Part shown: positions 46,601 to 57,940 of the stretch, piece after piece
Position numbering within the stretch: position 1 is the stretch's first letter
Layout: each line of letters starts with the position of its first letter
Assembly (NCBI RefSeq): GCF_000321225.1
Contig: NW_004450946.1
Location: forward strand, 327,473 to 391,472
Length of the DNA: 64,000 nucleotides
Direction of reading: 5' to 3'
DNA from: Odobenus rosmarus divergens
Taxonomy: Eukaryota > Chordata > Mammalia > Carnivora > Odobenidae
Notes under the pieces: model-generated
The model's input: the letters and a program-made list of their open reading frames with translations, nothing else
Told to the model about the DNA's origin: nothing
Databases searched by the model: none
Program-made: the position numbers and the translations under genes

Positions 46601-47760
46601 CAGAATTGGTATCTGGAAGTGGGTTGCTGCTATAACAAAAACCTAAAACCCCTGTCATTGTTTCTGATACTGGGTGGCAAGAGAAAGTGCGTTGAGGAAG
46701 CTGTCTGATCAACCTGGAATAACAGTGAGAAAATTGCCCTTGGAGGCTCAAAAAAAAAGAGTAAGCTATGTTACAGAGTGGTAGAATTTTTTGACCACAC
46801 TATCACCTGTGGGATCATGCAAGCTAGGAGATGCAGCTAATGAACTCACCGATTTGAGCAAATGAGGGTATCACCTGTCCGGTTGATGTACAACTGCCCC
46901 AGCTCCAGAACTGTTTGGTTTCTTCACTCTTTCTCACCTCTTAGGCCTCCAGTCAATGGCTCTGAATTTGCTGATGTGGATAAGGAGATTTCCAGGCAAA
47001 ATACTGAAAATACAATTGGCTTCTCTCAGCCACATTGATAAAATACAGGAAGAGAGAGATTAACTAAACAAGGAACTGTTTAGTTTTTAGGCGGGATAAA
47101 GAAGAAATATAGAAAACTGAGGACAGCCATTCAGGCCAGCAAAACATTATCAAAGTAAGAAATGGCCTCAGAGTAAAGATTAAATCAAGGGTTTGGCTAA
47201 AAGTCCCTGGTTAAAACCTCTATAAGACTAAAGGCGGCATCTAGTAGACCCTCCCATCTAGACACTTTCTAAGAATATTAAGGGCATATTTTCCCACAAC
47301 AGCCTTGCCTGTGACCCAAAGAGAAGCCCATTTTAGAAAAAAAAAATATGGATATAGTTTTTTGTTGTTGTTTGTTTTTGCTATGGTGTAATACCCAGTA
47401 ACATTCACAGGGAACCCAGAACATTTTTAAGATAAATACTTACTAAAGTACCATAAGCTTTAACTAAAAGGCAAAGAGACAGTTCACAATGAATAGAGCT
47501 CTCTAGGCCCCCACTGTTTTATGGGCAAGAAGCAGGTTGAGAGAACATCTTCTAATGAAAAGAAAAAACAAAAGTGTAGAGCCAAGATTCACAGAGGATA
47601 AATTCAAGAGCTTCAAACAAATAATGACCAGGGAAACATTTGTTGCCCCCTGTAGATATGTGCCTGGCTGGACTTCAGAATTGCAAAGGACAAGTGATTG
47701 CTCTATGCTTCCTGTTCTTTTCCTTTAGTTTGTATCACTCAGATGACAGGAGATCCTAAT
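46601..47760 (+). mobile_element. Probable MaLR internal region, 5' part
   Basis: 'gaattggtatctggaagtgg' and 'gttgctgctataacaaaaac' directly after the LTR are the usual start of MaLR internal DNA. The rest up to about 47760 is less certain. No second LTR is seen, and no gag-like open frame survives. This is an inactive relic. Confidence 0.45.
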
Positions 47761-48880
47761 AACTTTGCCTGAGCCCCTTGCTGAGGGTGAGTGAAGGCAC
47801 ACATTCTTCTCAATGTCTTTGAGGAGCACAAAACCACCCAATTCCTATTTGTGCGTATTGTCTTTCACAGCTGAGCTGGTTCAACAGAAGGATCATCTCA
47901 CTCTCCCACACGTGCTGTCCCCGTTACACCTTGCATCACATAAAACAGATCTCCTTTCCTCAAAAGCATTGTTCACACAAAGCATGTGTTTATAAAGCAG
48001 ATTATAACAAAGATCTGAATTACCAGGGAGAGTCGAGTCATCTCGAACCTCCAATCTTTTTCCTTAAAAAGTTCCTTGAACATACTTACCAGCTCAGGCT
48101 CCAGCCTTCTGCCAAACTACTTAGCCCTCTCTTCCCCTCTTTCTTCTTCTCTGTCCTCCACCCCCAAATCTCTGGCCCTTCCTCTGAAGAACTAAGCGCT
48201 GGGACTCTATTTGAATATCCAAAGGCTCTGCCAAACTGGAATTTCTCGAACCCTTCTCTCTCTTCCACCAGCGTATGTTAGGAGAAAAGAGCCATAGAGA
48301 GATTTCTTTCTTTGCTGATATGAATTGCTCTGCCTTCCTCAGAAAGCAGAGGTAGTTATGGTTAATTTGGGCTCTATGTTTTCCCTTTTGCACTATTTTT
48401 AGATAGCACTAAGTTGAAACAACAGTCTAGATAAGAGTTTACATAATTATATTTAAGGCTAAAGTAGAAACCACTAAGAACGGTAAGATGCTGAGAATAT
48501 GTTTTATTCCACATGAAATTTAGTACTATTTTAAGCTTTTGAAGATTATGATTATAAAGAAAATAATATAATCTCAAATTGAGATAAATATCTGCTATGA
48601 AAGACAAAAATAGGGTGGGATGGAGGAAGAGGCTGAGATTCTCCAAGGTTGCCACCCACAAGCATCAGATAATTGCTTCACTCTGGCCATTGATTTCAGT
48701 AGCTCAAAAGCTAAATAAATACCACAGTGAAACTTTTTTTAAACCATTGGTTGGCATGCTTATTTTAATTGTACAATTTTAATTACAACATTTAAAGCTA
48801 GTTACAGCTGTATAATTTAGTCATATTTATTATTTTAACATATTTGTATATATGTATATAAAATACATTGTGTCATATAG
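47761..48880. other. Unassigned sequence
   Basis: No gene or definite repeat. The 116-codon plus frame (47931-48281) shows no recognisable domain. Confidence 0.35.
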
Positions 48881-49009
48881 GTAAAGCTGTTGAAATATTG
48901 CCAAAATGGTTCTTGGTATTTCAAAAACTAAGCACAAACTGTATGGGGGAGGTTTAATAGATTGAACTACATGAAAATATAAAATCTCTACTCATCGAAA
49001 TGCGTGCTT

Positions 49010-50366
49010 AGAGCTTTGGAAACATGGCGGAGCAAGAGCAAAGAAAAAAGATCCCTTTGGTTCCAGAAAATCTCCTGAAAAAGAGGAAGGCTTATCAGGC
49101 CCTTAAAGCCACTCAAGCAAAGCAGGTACTTTCAGACAAGAAGGAGCAGAAGAACATAAAAGAGCTCAAGTTTAAGCGACTGGAATGATTCCTACGATTC
49201 CTGGCGACAGCAACGTGACAGGGTGTGCCTCAGACATCTTAGAAGTGAAACATCATGGCTTAGAAGTGCCAGATAAACATTCCTTGGCCTTTGTTGTTCA
49301 CATCCAAAGGATTAATGGGTACAGAGGACCCCTGCAAGCCTTCGCCTGAAGATTTTTAGTGGTGTCTTTGTCAGAGTGATCCCCCCAGACCATAAAAATG
49401 CTGCGTATATAAAAATGAACCTTATGTGACCTGGGGATTTCCAAATTTGAAGTCTGTCCGGGAACTCATCTGGAAACGTAAAGCCAAAGTCAAGAATAAA
49501 ACCATCCTGGGGCACATGGGTGGATCAGTGGGTTAAGCTTCTGACTCTTGATCTCAGCTCTGGTCTTGATCCCAGGGTCCTGAGTTCAAGCCCCCTATTG
49601 GGCTCCACGATGAGCATGGAGGTACTTACAAAAAAGAGGAAGAAGAATAAAGCCATCCCTTTGACTGACAAAACAGTGATTGAGAAGCACCTGGCGAAGG
49701 ATGGTGTTATATGCTCAGAAGACTTCATTCATGAAATTGCCTTTCCAGGGAAGAATTTCCAGATGCTCTCTGAGTTCTTATGTCCTTTCCATTTCTCAGG
49801 GGCCCCTCCTGCTGCCAATAATAGGGTGGGCTTCCTCAAGGAGGTGGGCTTACCTGGTTATTGAGGTGAATACATCAATCAGCTCATTTGGCAGCTGAAT
49901 TAAATCTAGGATATCTGAAACACAGTGCATTGGAAGTATGTGTTTTGTCTTTTGGAATTGTTATCAGTCCCTTCCAAGAAGATTATTTTCTACTCTATCC
50001 TAGAAACTAGCGGGAGGGGTCAAGGAAAAGATGATGAGATTCCTGAGGCACTTCTCATCACAGCCCAGTTCCAAGGAAAAGTTCCAGTCCTTTTTCAATG
50101 TTGGCTGCCACTGCCACCTCTCAAGTCAGCAAAGGACTCATGCCATGGAAGAGGGAGTCCTGCTGTGTCACATCTTCTATCCTGGGGTTTAATGTTGGTG
50201 AACGAATACCCAAGCATGAATACAAGACAGCAGTGGACCAAGCTCAGGGACATATTTGAACCTGGGGGTTCCTGGGACCTTATTTTGGAGGAACCGGAAA
50301 TATAATTACAAAGAGGAGCAAAAAAACAGTGGGGGGAAAACACAAACTTAAAAAAAAAAAAAAAAG
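49010..50366 (+). pseudogene. RPL7L1 processed pseudogene
   Basis: An intronless copy of RPL7L1, a ribosomal protein L7-like protein of the pre-60S particle. The ATG is at 49024, and the first 54 codons follow the parent ('[20 protein letters not shown]'). A stop at 49186 is followed by at least two frame changes near 49195 and 49250. In-frame relics then read '[10 protein letters not shown]', '[14 protein letters not shown]' and, after a SINE, '[10 protein letters not shown]', '[10 protein letters not shown]' and 'INQLIWQLN', with the stop at 49901-49903. Downstream sequence to a 17-A run at 50350-50366 is probably 3' UTR. No clear TSD found. A SINE at 49508-49642 splits the copy. Confidence 0.9.
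49508..49642 (+). mobile_element. Short CAN SINE inside the RPL7L1 pseudogene
   Basis: 'ggggcacatgggtggatcag', 'gagttcaagccccctattgg' and a short tail. TSD aagaataaaaccatcc (49492-49507) / aagaataaagccatcc (49643-49658), 15 of 16; both lie within the 'KNK(T/A)IP' codons of the host retrocopy. Confidence 0.93.
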
Positions 50367-50617
50367 GAAAATCAGCGTAAACTAGGAGAAAGCCTTCACA
50401 ACACATATAAACCTCAAGGGACTAATTCAGACTATATGTATATCAATAAGAAAAAACTAACAGAATAGAAAAATTATAAGAGACAAATGGGCCATTCACA
50501 AAAGAGAAAACAGGAAAGGCTCAATTCTGCTAATAATCAGGAAAATGCAAGTTAAAACCACAAGTGCTTACAGAAGCCAAGTAAGTAATGTTAGGGCATA
50601 AAGCAAGCCAAGTGTTT

Positions 50618-50826
50618 TTTTTTCTTTCTTTCTTTCTTTTTTTTTTAAAGATTTTATTTATTTATTTGAGAGAGAGAGCACAAACAGGGGGAAGGGGCAG
50701 AGGGAGAGGGAGAAGCAGACTCCCAGCTGAGCAGGGAACGCAATGTGAGATTCGGTCTCAGAACCTCAGGATCATGACTGGGCCAAAGGCAGATGCCTAA
50801 CTGACTGAGCCACCCCGGCACCCCGT
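50618..50826 (-). mobile_element. CAN SINE with (TTTC)n tail
   Basis: Antisense full-length element whose tail side holds a TTTC array. TSD aagtgttt (50610-50617 and 50827-50834). Confidence 0.92.
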
Positions 50827-50934
50827 AAGTGTTTCAAAATAAGAAGTGATGCTAACTGGCAATTTGGAGCATGCAGGTTTTAACTAAGAACAACTTCTAC
50901 CCAGCTCCAGTGGTTGACATGAGGGAGTGATTTT

Positions 50935-51065
50935 TGTTTGTTCAAAAGGTACCACATTTTTATATGAAATTTCAAAATTTTTAAAAATACTGTACAGACC
51001 AAACAAAGATGTTTGTGATGCAATACAGCCCTCAGGGCATGAATTTGCAAGCTTTAATCTAAAAC
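50935..51065 (+). repeat. Possible hAT-type MITE fragment
   Basis: 'ctgtacagaccaaacaaaga' followed by 'gccctcagggcatgaatttg' resembles the 3' part of an old hAT MITE. The antisense 115-codon frame here is not a gene. Confidence 0.35.
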
Positions 51066-51322
51066 CATATTGGAAGAAAATGTGTTCTATTAGCAAGGCT
51101 CTAAACTTATTCCTAAAGACAGTGGGTCCCCAATGATCATGTTGCAAGGCTTTTGGTAATTTCCCTTTCTTACAAGGTTGTGTGTACCACAGGATCACTT
51201 TGATGACTGTTTGGTATCCAACAACAAGCATCCCTTGTTAATTCTATTAGTATTTTTTCATTGGTAATTTGTCTCATTAACAGTTCATCACAACTATGCT
51301 ATTTTTTACATTGACCATTTTT

Positions 51323-51522
51323 TTTTTAAAGATTTTATTTTTTATTTATTTATTTGAAAAAGAGAGAATGAGAGATAGAGAGCATGAGAGGGAAGAGGGT
51401 CAGAGGGAGAAGCAGACCCCCTGCCGAGCAGGAAGCCCGATGTGGGACTCGATCCCGGGACTCCAGGATCATGACCTGAGCCGAAGGCAGTCGCTGAACC
51501 AGCTGAGCCACCCAGGTGCCCC
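51323..51522 (-). mobile_element. Young CAN SINE, 15-bp perfect TSD
   Basis: Antisense young-subfamily element ('gagggaagagggtcagaggg'). TSD acattgaccattttt is perfect (51308-51322 and 51523-51537). Confidence 0.95.
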
Positions 51523-51670
51523 ACATTGACCATTTTTACATGTTTTTCTTACCAGCATTGTGTTGTAATACAACCCTAATTCTCAGAGTAGATCAATGGC
51601 TCAGAGCTGTTCATGAAAGCTTAAAAGCAGTGTTCAAAAAGAAAAAAATATATACCTTGAAAGATGTAAG

Positions 51671-52102
51671 AATGGATGAAGAAGATACGGTAGAGATCTA
51701 CAATGGAATATTACTCAGCCATAAAAAAGAATGAAATTTTTCTCTTTGCAACGGGAGTGGAGCTAATGAGTACTATGCTAAGTGAAATAAGTCAGTCAGA
51801 GAAATACAAATACCGTATGATCTTGTTTATATGTGGAATTTAAGAAACAGAACAAATGAGCATGGGGGAGAGAGAGTCAAACCAAGAAACAGACGCTTAC
51901 TTAACTGTAGAGAATAAACTGATGGTTATCAGACGGGTGGTGGGGTGGGGGTTGGGTTAAATGGGTGATGGGGATTAAAGAGGGCACTTGTTGTGATGAG
52001 CACCAGGTGTTGTATGGAAGTGTTGAATTACTAAATTATATACCTGAAACCAATATTACACTGTATGTTAACTAACAAGAATTTAAATAAAAACTTAAAA
52101 AA
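51671..52102 (+). mobile_element. Carnivore L1 3' end
   Basis: Sense L1: 'tacaatggaatattactcag', 'agtgaaataagtcagtcaga', 'gggtgatggggattaaagag', 'ctgtatgttaactaacaaga', A-rich end. Short TSD atgtaag (51664-51670 and 52103-52109). Confidence 0.88.
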
Positions 52103-52109
52103 ATGTAAG

Positions 52110-52522
52110 GTTAAATTGTGAATAGGACTCCAGTATAAATTAAAAATGTGAATCAGTGTATGCTGATGTAGAGAATTTAAATAAGTGCCATCAATCAATC
52201 AATCAATCAATAGGAAGTACAGAGATGAATTTCTGAAAATTGGTATTTTTTTGGACTGGCAAGTCTATTCCTCCAATAATCGGCATTTATAAAAATTTGA
52301 CAAATAATGACATGATCCATCAATGTTTTTATCTAATTTTAAAGGCAAGCATAGTGAGCTACTTTCTGGTAAAACAATGGAATTTTTACAAAACCAATAA
52401 AGCTGTTCAGCGCAAACTTGATGAATTGTGTCTCTAAAAAAAAGTCATACTAATGATCATCACTGTGGTCTTTAAAACCAGGTATAGGTCACTGTATTTC
52501 CAAGCGACGTAAAAATAGCCCT
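52110..52522. repeat. Unique sequence with (CAAT)n
   Basis: A CAAT array occupies about 52189-52211. Nothing else is recognised. Confidence 0.7.
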
Positions 52523-52711
52523 GGGGCACCTGGGTGGCTCAGTCACTAACTGAGCGTCCAACTCTTGATTGTGGCTCAGGTCATGATCTCAGGGTCATAG
52601 GATTGAGCCCTGTATCAGGCTTTCAGCACGGAGTCTGTTTGTCCCTCTCCCTGTGCTCTTCCCCCTGCTCACACTCTCTCTCTCAAATAAATAAATAAAA
52701 TTTTTTTTTTT
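52523..52711 (+). mobile_element. CAN SINE
   Basis: 'ggggcacctgggtggctcag' with a small internal duplication (cactaactgagcg). TSD aaaaatagccct / aaaaagtagcct. Confidence 0.9.
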
Positions 52712-53039
52712 AAAAAGTAGCCTCAAAGTTAAAGGCAAATATTATGTTCAGAAAGAATACAAAACAAATATGGGAAATCCATTATCAGATAACTTTGCTG
52801 TTGGACATTATTAATATCAATATTACACAGTATGGGAGAGCAACTATTATTGTGTGTGCTGGTTATTGTATATATAAAAGAACCATGGTGTTGGAGGTCA
52901 AAAGCCTAGGAGAGCCAAACCTACATAGCCCAAAGCTGCTCAATCCCTGACTGGATTGAAGTAATCAGCCTTTCAGCTCTGCCTCATGGAGGAAATGATG
53001 AACCACCTCCTGAGAAAAATAAATATCAACTTCCTCAGT
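52712..53039. other. Unassigned sequence
   Basis: No gene or definite repeat. Confidence 0.35.
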
Positions 53040-53255
53040 CATCATGGTTCATTTATATACAATATCCAGCATGTATTAAAAAATATGAGACATAAAGAGA
53101 ATGCAGAAAACATGACTGATAAATCAAGAGAAAAAAGATAATAAGGAAAACTCACAAGTGTTCTAGCTACTTGAGTTAGTGCAAAGGGATTTTAACTACC
53201 ATGAACATGTTAAAGAATATAAAGGAAAATATGGATTAAATGAATGAAAATGAGT
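53040..53255 (+). repeat. L1M ORF1-region fragment
   Basis: 'gcagaaaacatgactgataa', 'gcaaagggattttaactacc' and 'gaacatgttaaagaatataa' match the old L1 ORF1/5' region in sense orientation. Confidence 0.5.
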
Positions 53256-53706
53256 TTTTTCTGTTTTTGTTGAGATGTAACTGGCATATAACATTGTATA
53301 AGTTTAAGGCATACAACATAATGATTTGATATATGTGTATATTATGAAATCATTACTATAATAAGTTTACTTAAACTTATTTAGCCTCATATAGCTACAA
53401 ATTTTTCTTATGGTAAGAACTTTCAAGATCTACTCTCTTAGCAACTTTCAAATATACAATACAATGTTATTAAACATAGTCACCATGCTGTAGATTTACA
53501 TACTCAGAATTTATTTATCTTTTAGCTGGAAGTTTGTTCCTTTTGCTCACCTTCACCCATTCTCCCACCCCTTAAGGAAGTAGTAGGAGAAAATGTAGGG
53601 AATCTCTCTACTATGTTGAAGAAAGTTATTTCTTTACATAACATTAATGTTAAAATTCATAAAGAAAAAGACATCTTTGGCTTGTCCAAAATTAAAAACT
53701 TATGAT

Positions 53707-54036
53707 AGATAACAAATACCACATGATTTCACTCTGTGGAATTTAAGAAACAGAAAGGAATGAACATAGAGGAAGGGAAGGAAAAATAAAAGAGGATAAA
53801 GACAGAGAGGGAGGCAAACGGTAAGAGACTTAAATATAAGGAACAAATTGAGGGTTGCTGGAGGCGAGGTGGGTGGGGGTGGGGTAATCGGGTGATGGGG
53901 TTTAAGGAAGGTACTTGATGTAAGGAGCACTGGGTATTATATGCAACTGATGAATCACTAAATTCTACCCTTGAAACAAATACTACACTATATGTGAGCT
54001 AATTTGAATTTAAATAAAATCTTGAAAGAAAAAAAG
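53707..54036 (+). mobile_element. Carnivore L1 3' end inserted in the older L1
   Basis: Sense L1 3' end: 'gggtgatggggtttaaggaa', 'gagcactgggtattatatgc', 'aatttaaataaaatcttgaa'. TSD aacttatgat (53697-53706 and 54037-54046). Confidence 0.88.
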
Positions 54037-54377
54037 AACTTATGATGAAAAAGATAGTACCAAAACCAGCAAAGGACAAGGAGGAACCTCCATACTATTT
54101 CCCATAGTGGCTAAATCAATTTATGACCTTACCAACAGTTCATAAGGGTTCCCTTTTCTTCACAGCTTCGCCAGCATTTACTATCTCTTGTCTTTTCGAT
54201 AGTAGTCATCCTAACTGCTGTAAGTGATATCTCATTGTGGTTTTGATTTGTATCTCCCTAATAATTAGTGATGTTAAGCACCTTTTCATGTACCTGTGGA
54301 CCATTTGAATATCTTCTTTGGAAAAATGTCTATTCAGGTCCTCTGCCTATTTTTTTTAATTGAATTACTTGCTTTTT

Positions 54378-54413
54378 GTGCTCGCTTCGGCAGCACATAT
54401 ACTAAAATTGGAA
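54378..54413 (+). pseudogene. U6 snRNA tailless retropseudogene, first 36 nt
   Basis: Bases 54378-54413 equal nucleotides 1-36 of mammalian U6 snRNA without a mismatch (from memory of human U6), covering the 5' stem-loop and the following single-stranded part; key stretch 'gcttcggcagcacatatact'. The catalytic ACAGAGA region and all downstream RNA are missing and there is no A tail. It sits between TSDs tgaattacttgcttttt (54361-54377) and tgtattacttgctttt (54414-54429). Non-functional. Confidence 0.9.
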
Positions 54414-55999
54414 TGTATTACTTGCTTTTGTGCTATTGAGTTGTAAGAGTTCCTTGTATATTTTGGACATTACCCTTTATCAGATATGTAGTTTGCAAGT
54501 ATTTTCTGCCATTCCATAGGTTGCCTTTTCATTTTGTTAATTGTTTCATTTGCTGTGTAGATGCTTTTTATTTTGGTGTAGTCCCACTTGTTTATTTTTG
54601 CTTTTGTTGCTTGTGCTTTAAGTGTCATAGCCCAAAAATCACTGCAAAGACCAATGTCAAAGAACATTTTCCCTATATTTTCCTCTAGGAGTTTTATGGT
54701 TTCAGGTCTTACATTTAAGTCTGTAATCATTTTTCAGTTAATTTTTGTGAGTGATATAAGATAGTAGTCAAGTTTCCTTCTTTTGCATGTACATATCCAA
54801 TTTCCCCAGCACCATTATTGAAGAGACTGTCCTTTTCCCCCATAGAGTATACTTAGTGTACTTGTCAAATATTGGTTGACTGTATTCATGAGGGTTTATC
54901 TGAGGGGGGGGCTCTCAATTCTGCTCCACTGGCCTATATGTCTGTTTTTATGCCAATTATCTACTGTATTGAGTAGTATAGTTTTGGAATACAGTTTGAA
55001 ATCAAGGAGTATGATGCCTCCAGCTTTGTTCATCTTTCTCAGGATTACTTTGGCTATTCAGGGTTTTTGTCATTCCAAAAGAATTTGAGGATTGTCTTTT
55101 TTTATATCTGTAAAAAATGCCATTGGAATATTTATAGGAATTACATTGAATCTATAGGGGGCTTTGGGTAGTATGAACTTCTTAACGGTATTACTAGTTC
55201 TTCCAATCCATGAACATGGGCTATCTTTCTGTTTAAATCCTCTTCAATTTCTTTCATCAAAGTCTTGTAGTTTTCCATATACAGATTTTACCTACTTAGT
55301 TTATTCCTAAGTATTTTATTGTTTTTGATGTTATTGTAAGTAGAACTGTTTATTTCTTTTTCAGATATTTCACTGTAAGTGTACAGAGATGCTACTGATT
55401 TCTGTATGTTGATTTTGTATTCTGCAACTTTACTGAATTTGTTGATTAGTTCTAACTCTTTCGTGGGGTTTTTTTGGTGGAGTCTCTAGGATAGTCTATA
55501 TCTTAAAATCATGTCATCTGCAAATGGAGACAATTTACTTCTTCCTTTCAAATTTGGATGCCTTTTGTTTCTTTTTCTTGCCTGACTACTCTGTCTAAGA
55601 CTTCCAGTACTATGTTAAATAGGGGTGGTGAGAATGGGCACCCTTGTCTTGTTCCTGCTCTTGGAGAAAAATCTTCCAACCTTTCAACATCAAGTATAAT
55701 GCTGTGTGCTTGTCATATGGCATTTATTATGTTGAAATATGCTCCCCCATATCCAGTTTGTTGTGTTTTTAATCATGAATGAATGTTGAATTTTTTCAAA
55801 TGTATTTTCTGCATCTATTGAGATGATCATATGATTTTGATCTTTTATTCAATTAATGTGATGTATCATATTTATTGATTTACATATGTTGAAGCATCTT
55901 TGCATCCCAGGGATAAATCCAACTTGATCATGGAATATGTTCCTTTTAATGTGCTGCTGAGTTCAGTTTGCTAGTATTTTGTTAAGAATTTTTACACCT

Positions 56000-56203
56000 G
56001 GGTGCCTGGGTGGCTCAGATGGTTAAGCATCTGCCTTTGGCTCAGATCATGATCCCAGGGTCCTGGGATTGAGCCCCACATCGGGCTCCTGGCTCAGTGG
56101 GAAGCCTGCTTCTCCCTCTCCCTCTGCCTCTCTCCCTGCTCATGCTCTCTCTCTCTCTCTCTCTCTGTATCTCTGTGTCTCAAATAAGTAAAATCTTAAA
56201 AAA
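56000..56203 (+). mobile_element. CAN SINE
   Basis: Full-length, with a (CT)n-expanded middle. TSD aatttttacacct is perfect (55987-55999 and 56204-56216). Confidence 0.95.
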
Positions 56204-57454
56204 AATTTTTACACCTATATTCATCAAGGATATTGGCCTATAGTTATTTTTTCTTATGTCTTTACCTGGATTCAGTATCAGGATAATACTGACCTTGTAA
56301 AATGAATTTGGAGTTTTCCCTCCTTTTCAGTTTTTTTGAAGTGTTTGAGAAGGATCGTGTTAATTCTTCTTTAAATGTTTGGTAAAATTCACAGTGAAAC
56401 CATCTGGTCTTGAGTTTTCCTTTGTTGAGAGGTGGTGTTTGTTTTGTTTTGTTTTGTTTTAATTTCTGATTCAATTTCTTTACTTGTTATTCGTCTGTTA
56501 AGATTTTTCATTTCTTCATGATTTAGTCTTGGTAAATTGTATGTTTCTGGGGATTTATCCATTTATTCTAGGTTATCCAACTTGTTAGTTTATAATTTTT
56601 CAGAGTAGTCTCTTATGATTCTTTGTGTTACTGTGATATCACTTGTAATGTCTCTAGTTTCATTTGTGATTTTATTTGAGTTTTCCCTGTTTTTTCTGAG
56701 TCTAGCTAAAGATTTGCCAGTTTCTTTTTTCACAGAATCAGCTCTTAGTTTCATTGATCTTTTCTATTGTCTTTTTAGTCTCTATTTCATTTTTTCCCTC
56801 TGTGATCTCTGTTATTTCCTTCCTTCTGCTAACTTTGGGTTTAATTTGTTCTTCTTTTTCTAGTTCCTTGAGGTGTAAAGTTATGTTGTTTATTTAAAGA
56901 TTATTCTTTTTTAAAAAAAATGTGTTTATTCCTACGAACTTCCCTCTTAAAACTGCTTTCACTACATCCCATAAGTGTTGGTATGTTGTGTTTCCATTTT
57001 TGTTTTTCTCAAGATATTGTTTCACTTCTTCTTTGACCCATTGATTATTTAGGAGCGTTTGCTTCATTTCCATCTGTTTGTGAATTTTCCAGTTTTCTTC
57101 CTGCTATTAATTTCAGTTTCATGCCATTTTGATAAGAAAAGATACCTGGCATGATTTCAATCTCTTTCTACTTGTTAAGACATTTTTGTGACCCCTCATA
57201 TTATCTATTCTGAAGAATGTTTCATATATGCTTGAGAAGAATGTGTATTCTGCTGCTATTGGATGAAGTATTCTGTAAACGTGTGATAGGTCCATTTGGT
57301 CTAAAGTATGGTTCAAGTCCAACATTTCCTTATTATTCTTCTGTCTGAATAACCTATCTATTGTTGAAAGTGGGGTATTGAAGTCCCCTACTATTATTGT
57401 GTTTTAGTCTATTTCTCTCTTCAGATCTTAGTATTTGCTTAATTTATTTAGGTA

Positions 57455-57940
57455 CAAGTTTCTCCCACTATTTGAAAATAGAGCATTTCAATGAAAACTT
57501 TCATAAGCTGAAATGGTATAAAGCAAAAAGGCAATTGCCATTAACTTATATGGAAAAATTTAGGGCATACTCAGACTCCAAAAATGAGTTCTCTTAGGTT
57601 TTTCTGCTACCTTAGGACACATCTTGCTAATGAATGCGCAAAACAAACCTGGATAAAGTATAAATGCTCACAGACACAGTTCAAAGCTATGGAGGCTTGA
57701 TGCTAAGTGCAGTTCCCAGGGAGGTAGATTGGTGGCCTCACTCTCGCTGCTCAGGGTGGTCTTTTCCTCATTGTGGCTCACTCCAAAACAAACACTGAAC
57801 ACTATTTTTGCTTTTTGCCTTTTTTTGTAAGAGTGAAAATCCTCTTTGGCTGTCTTTCAGCTAGCAAAACAGGAACTAATGTAGGTCTTTTGTAAACGCG
57901 AAGTGGCATAATGCAGTTTTCAGAAAGAGGGGGATACTTG
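57455..57940. mobile_element. pogo/Tigger-like MITE, 486 bp
   Basis: The insertion interrupts the antisense L1 between 'tatttaggta' and 'tactctaatg', leaving a TA duplication (57453-57454 and 57941-57942). Its ends are inverted repeats: caagtttctccc (57455-57466) and gggggatacttg (57929-57940), 10 of 12 complementary. TA target plus short TIRs define the Tc1/mariner-pogo superfamily. There is no transposase frame. Subfamily not assigned. Confidence 0.75.

Larger units (their letters stand above)
48885..50560 (+). mobile_element. Sense L1M fragment interrupted by a retrocopy
   Basis: 'agattgaactacatgaaaat' before 49010 and 'aatgggccattcacaaaaga' near 50490 are L1 ORF2-like text on either side of the RPL7L1 retrocopy. 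Diverged. Confidence 0.45.

Noticed and set aside
54378..54413. Functional U6 gene
   Set aside because: Only the first 36 nt are present; no terminator and no proximal promoter elements upstream, where L1 sequence lies.
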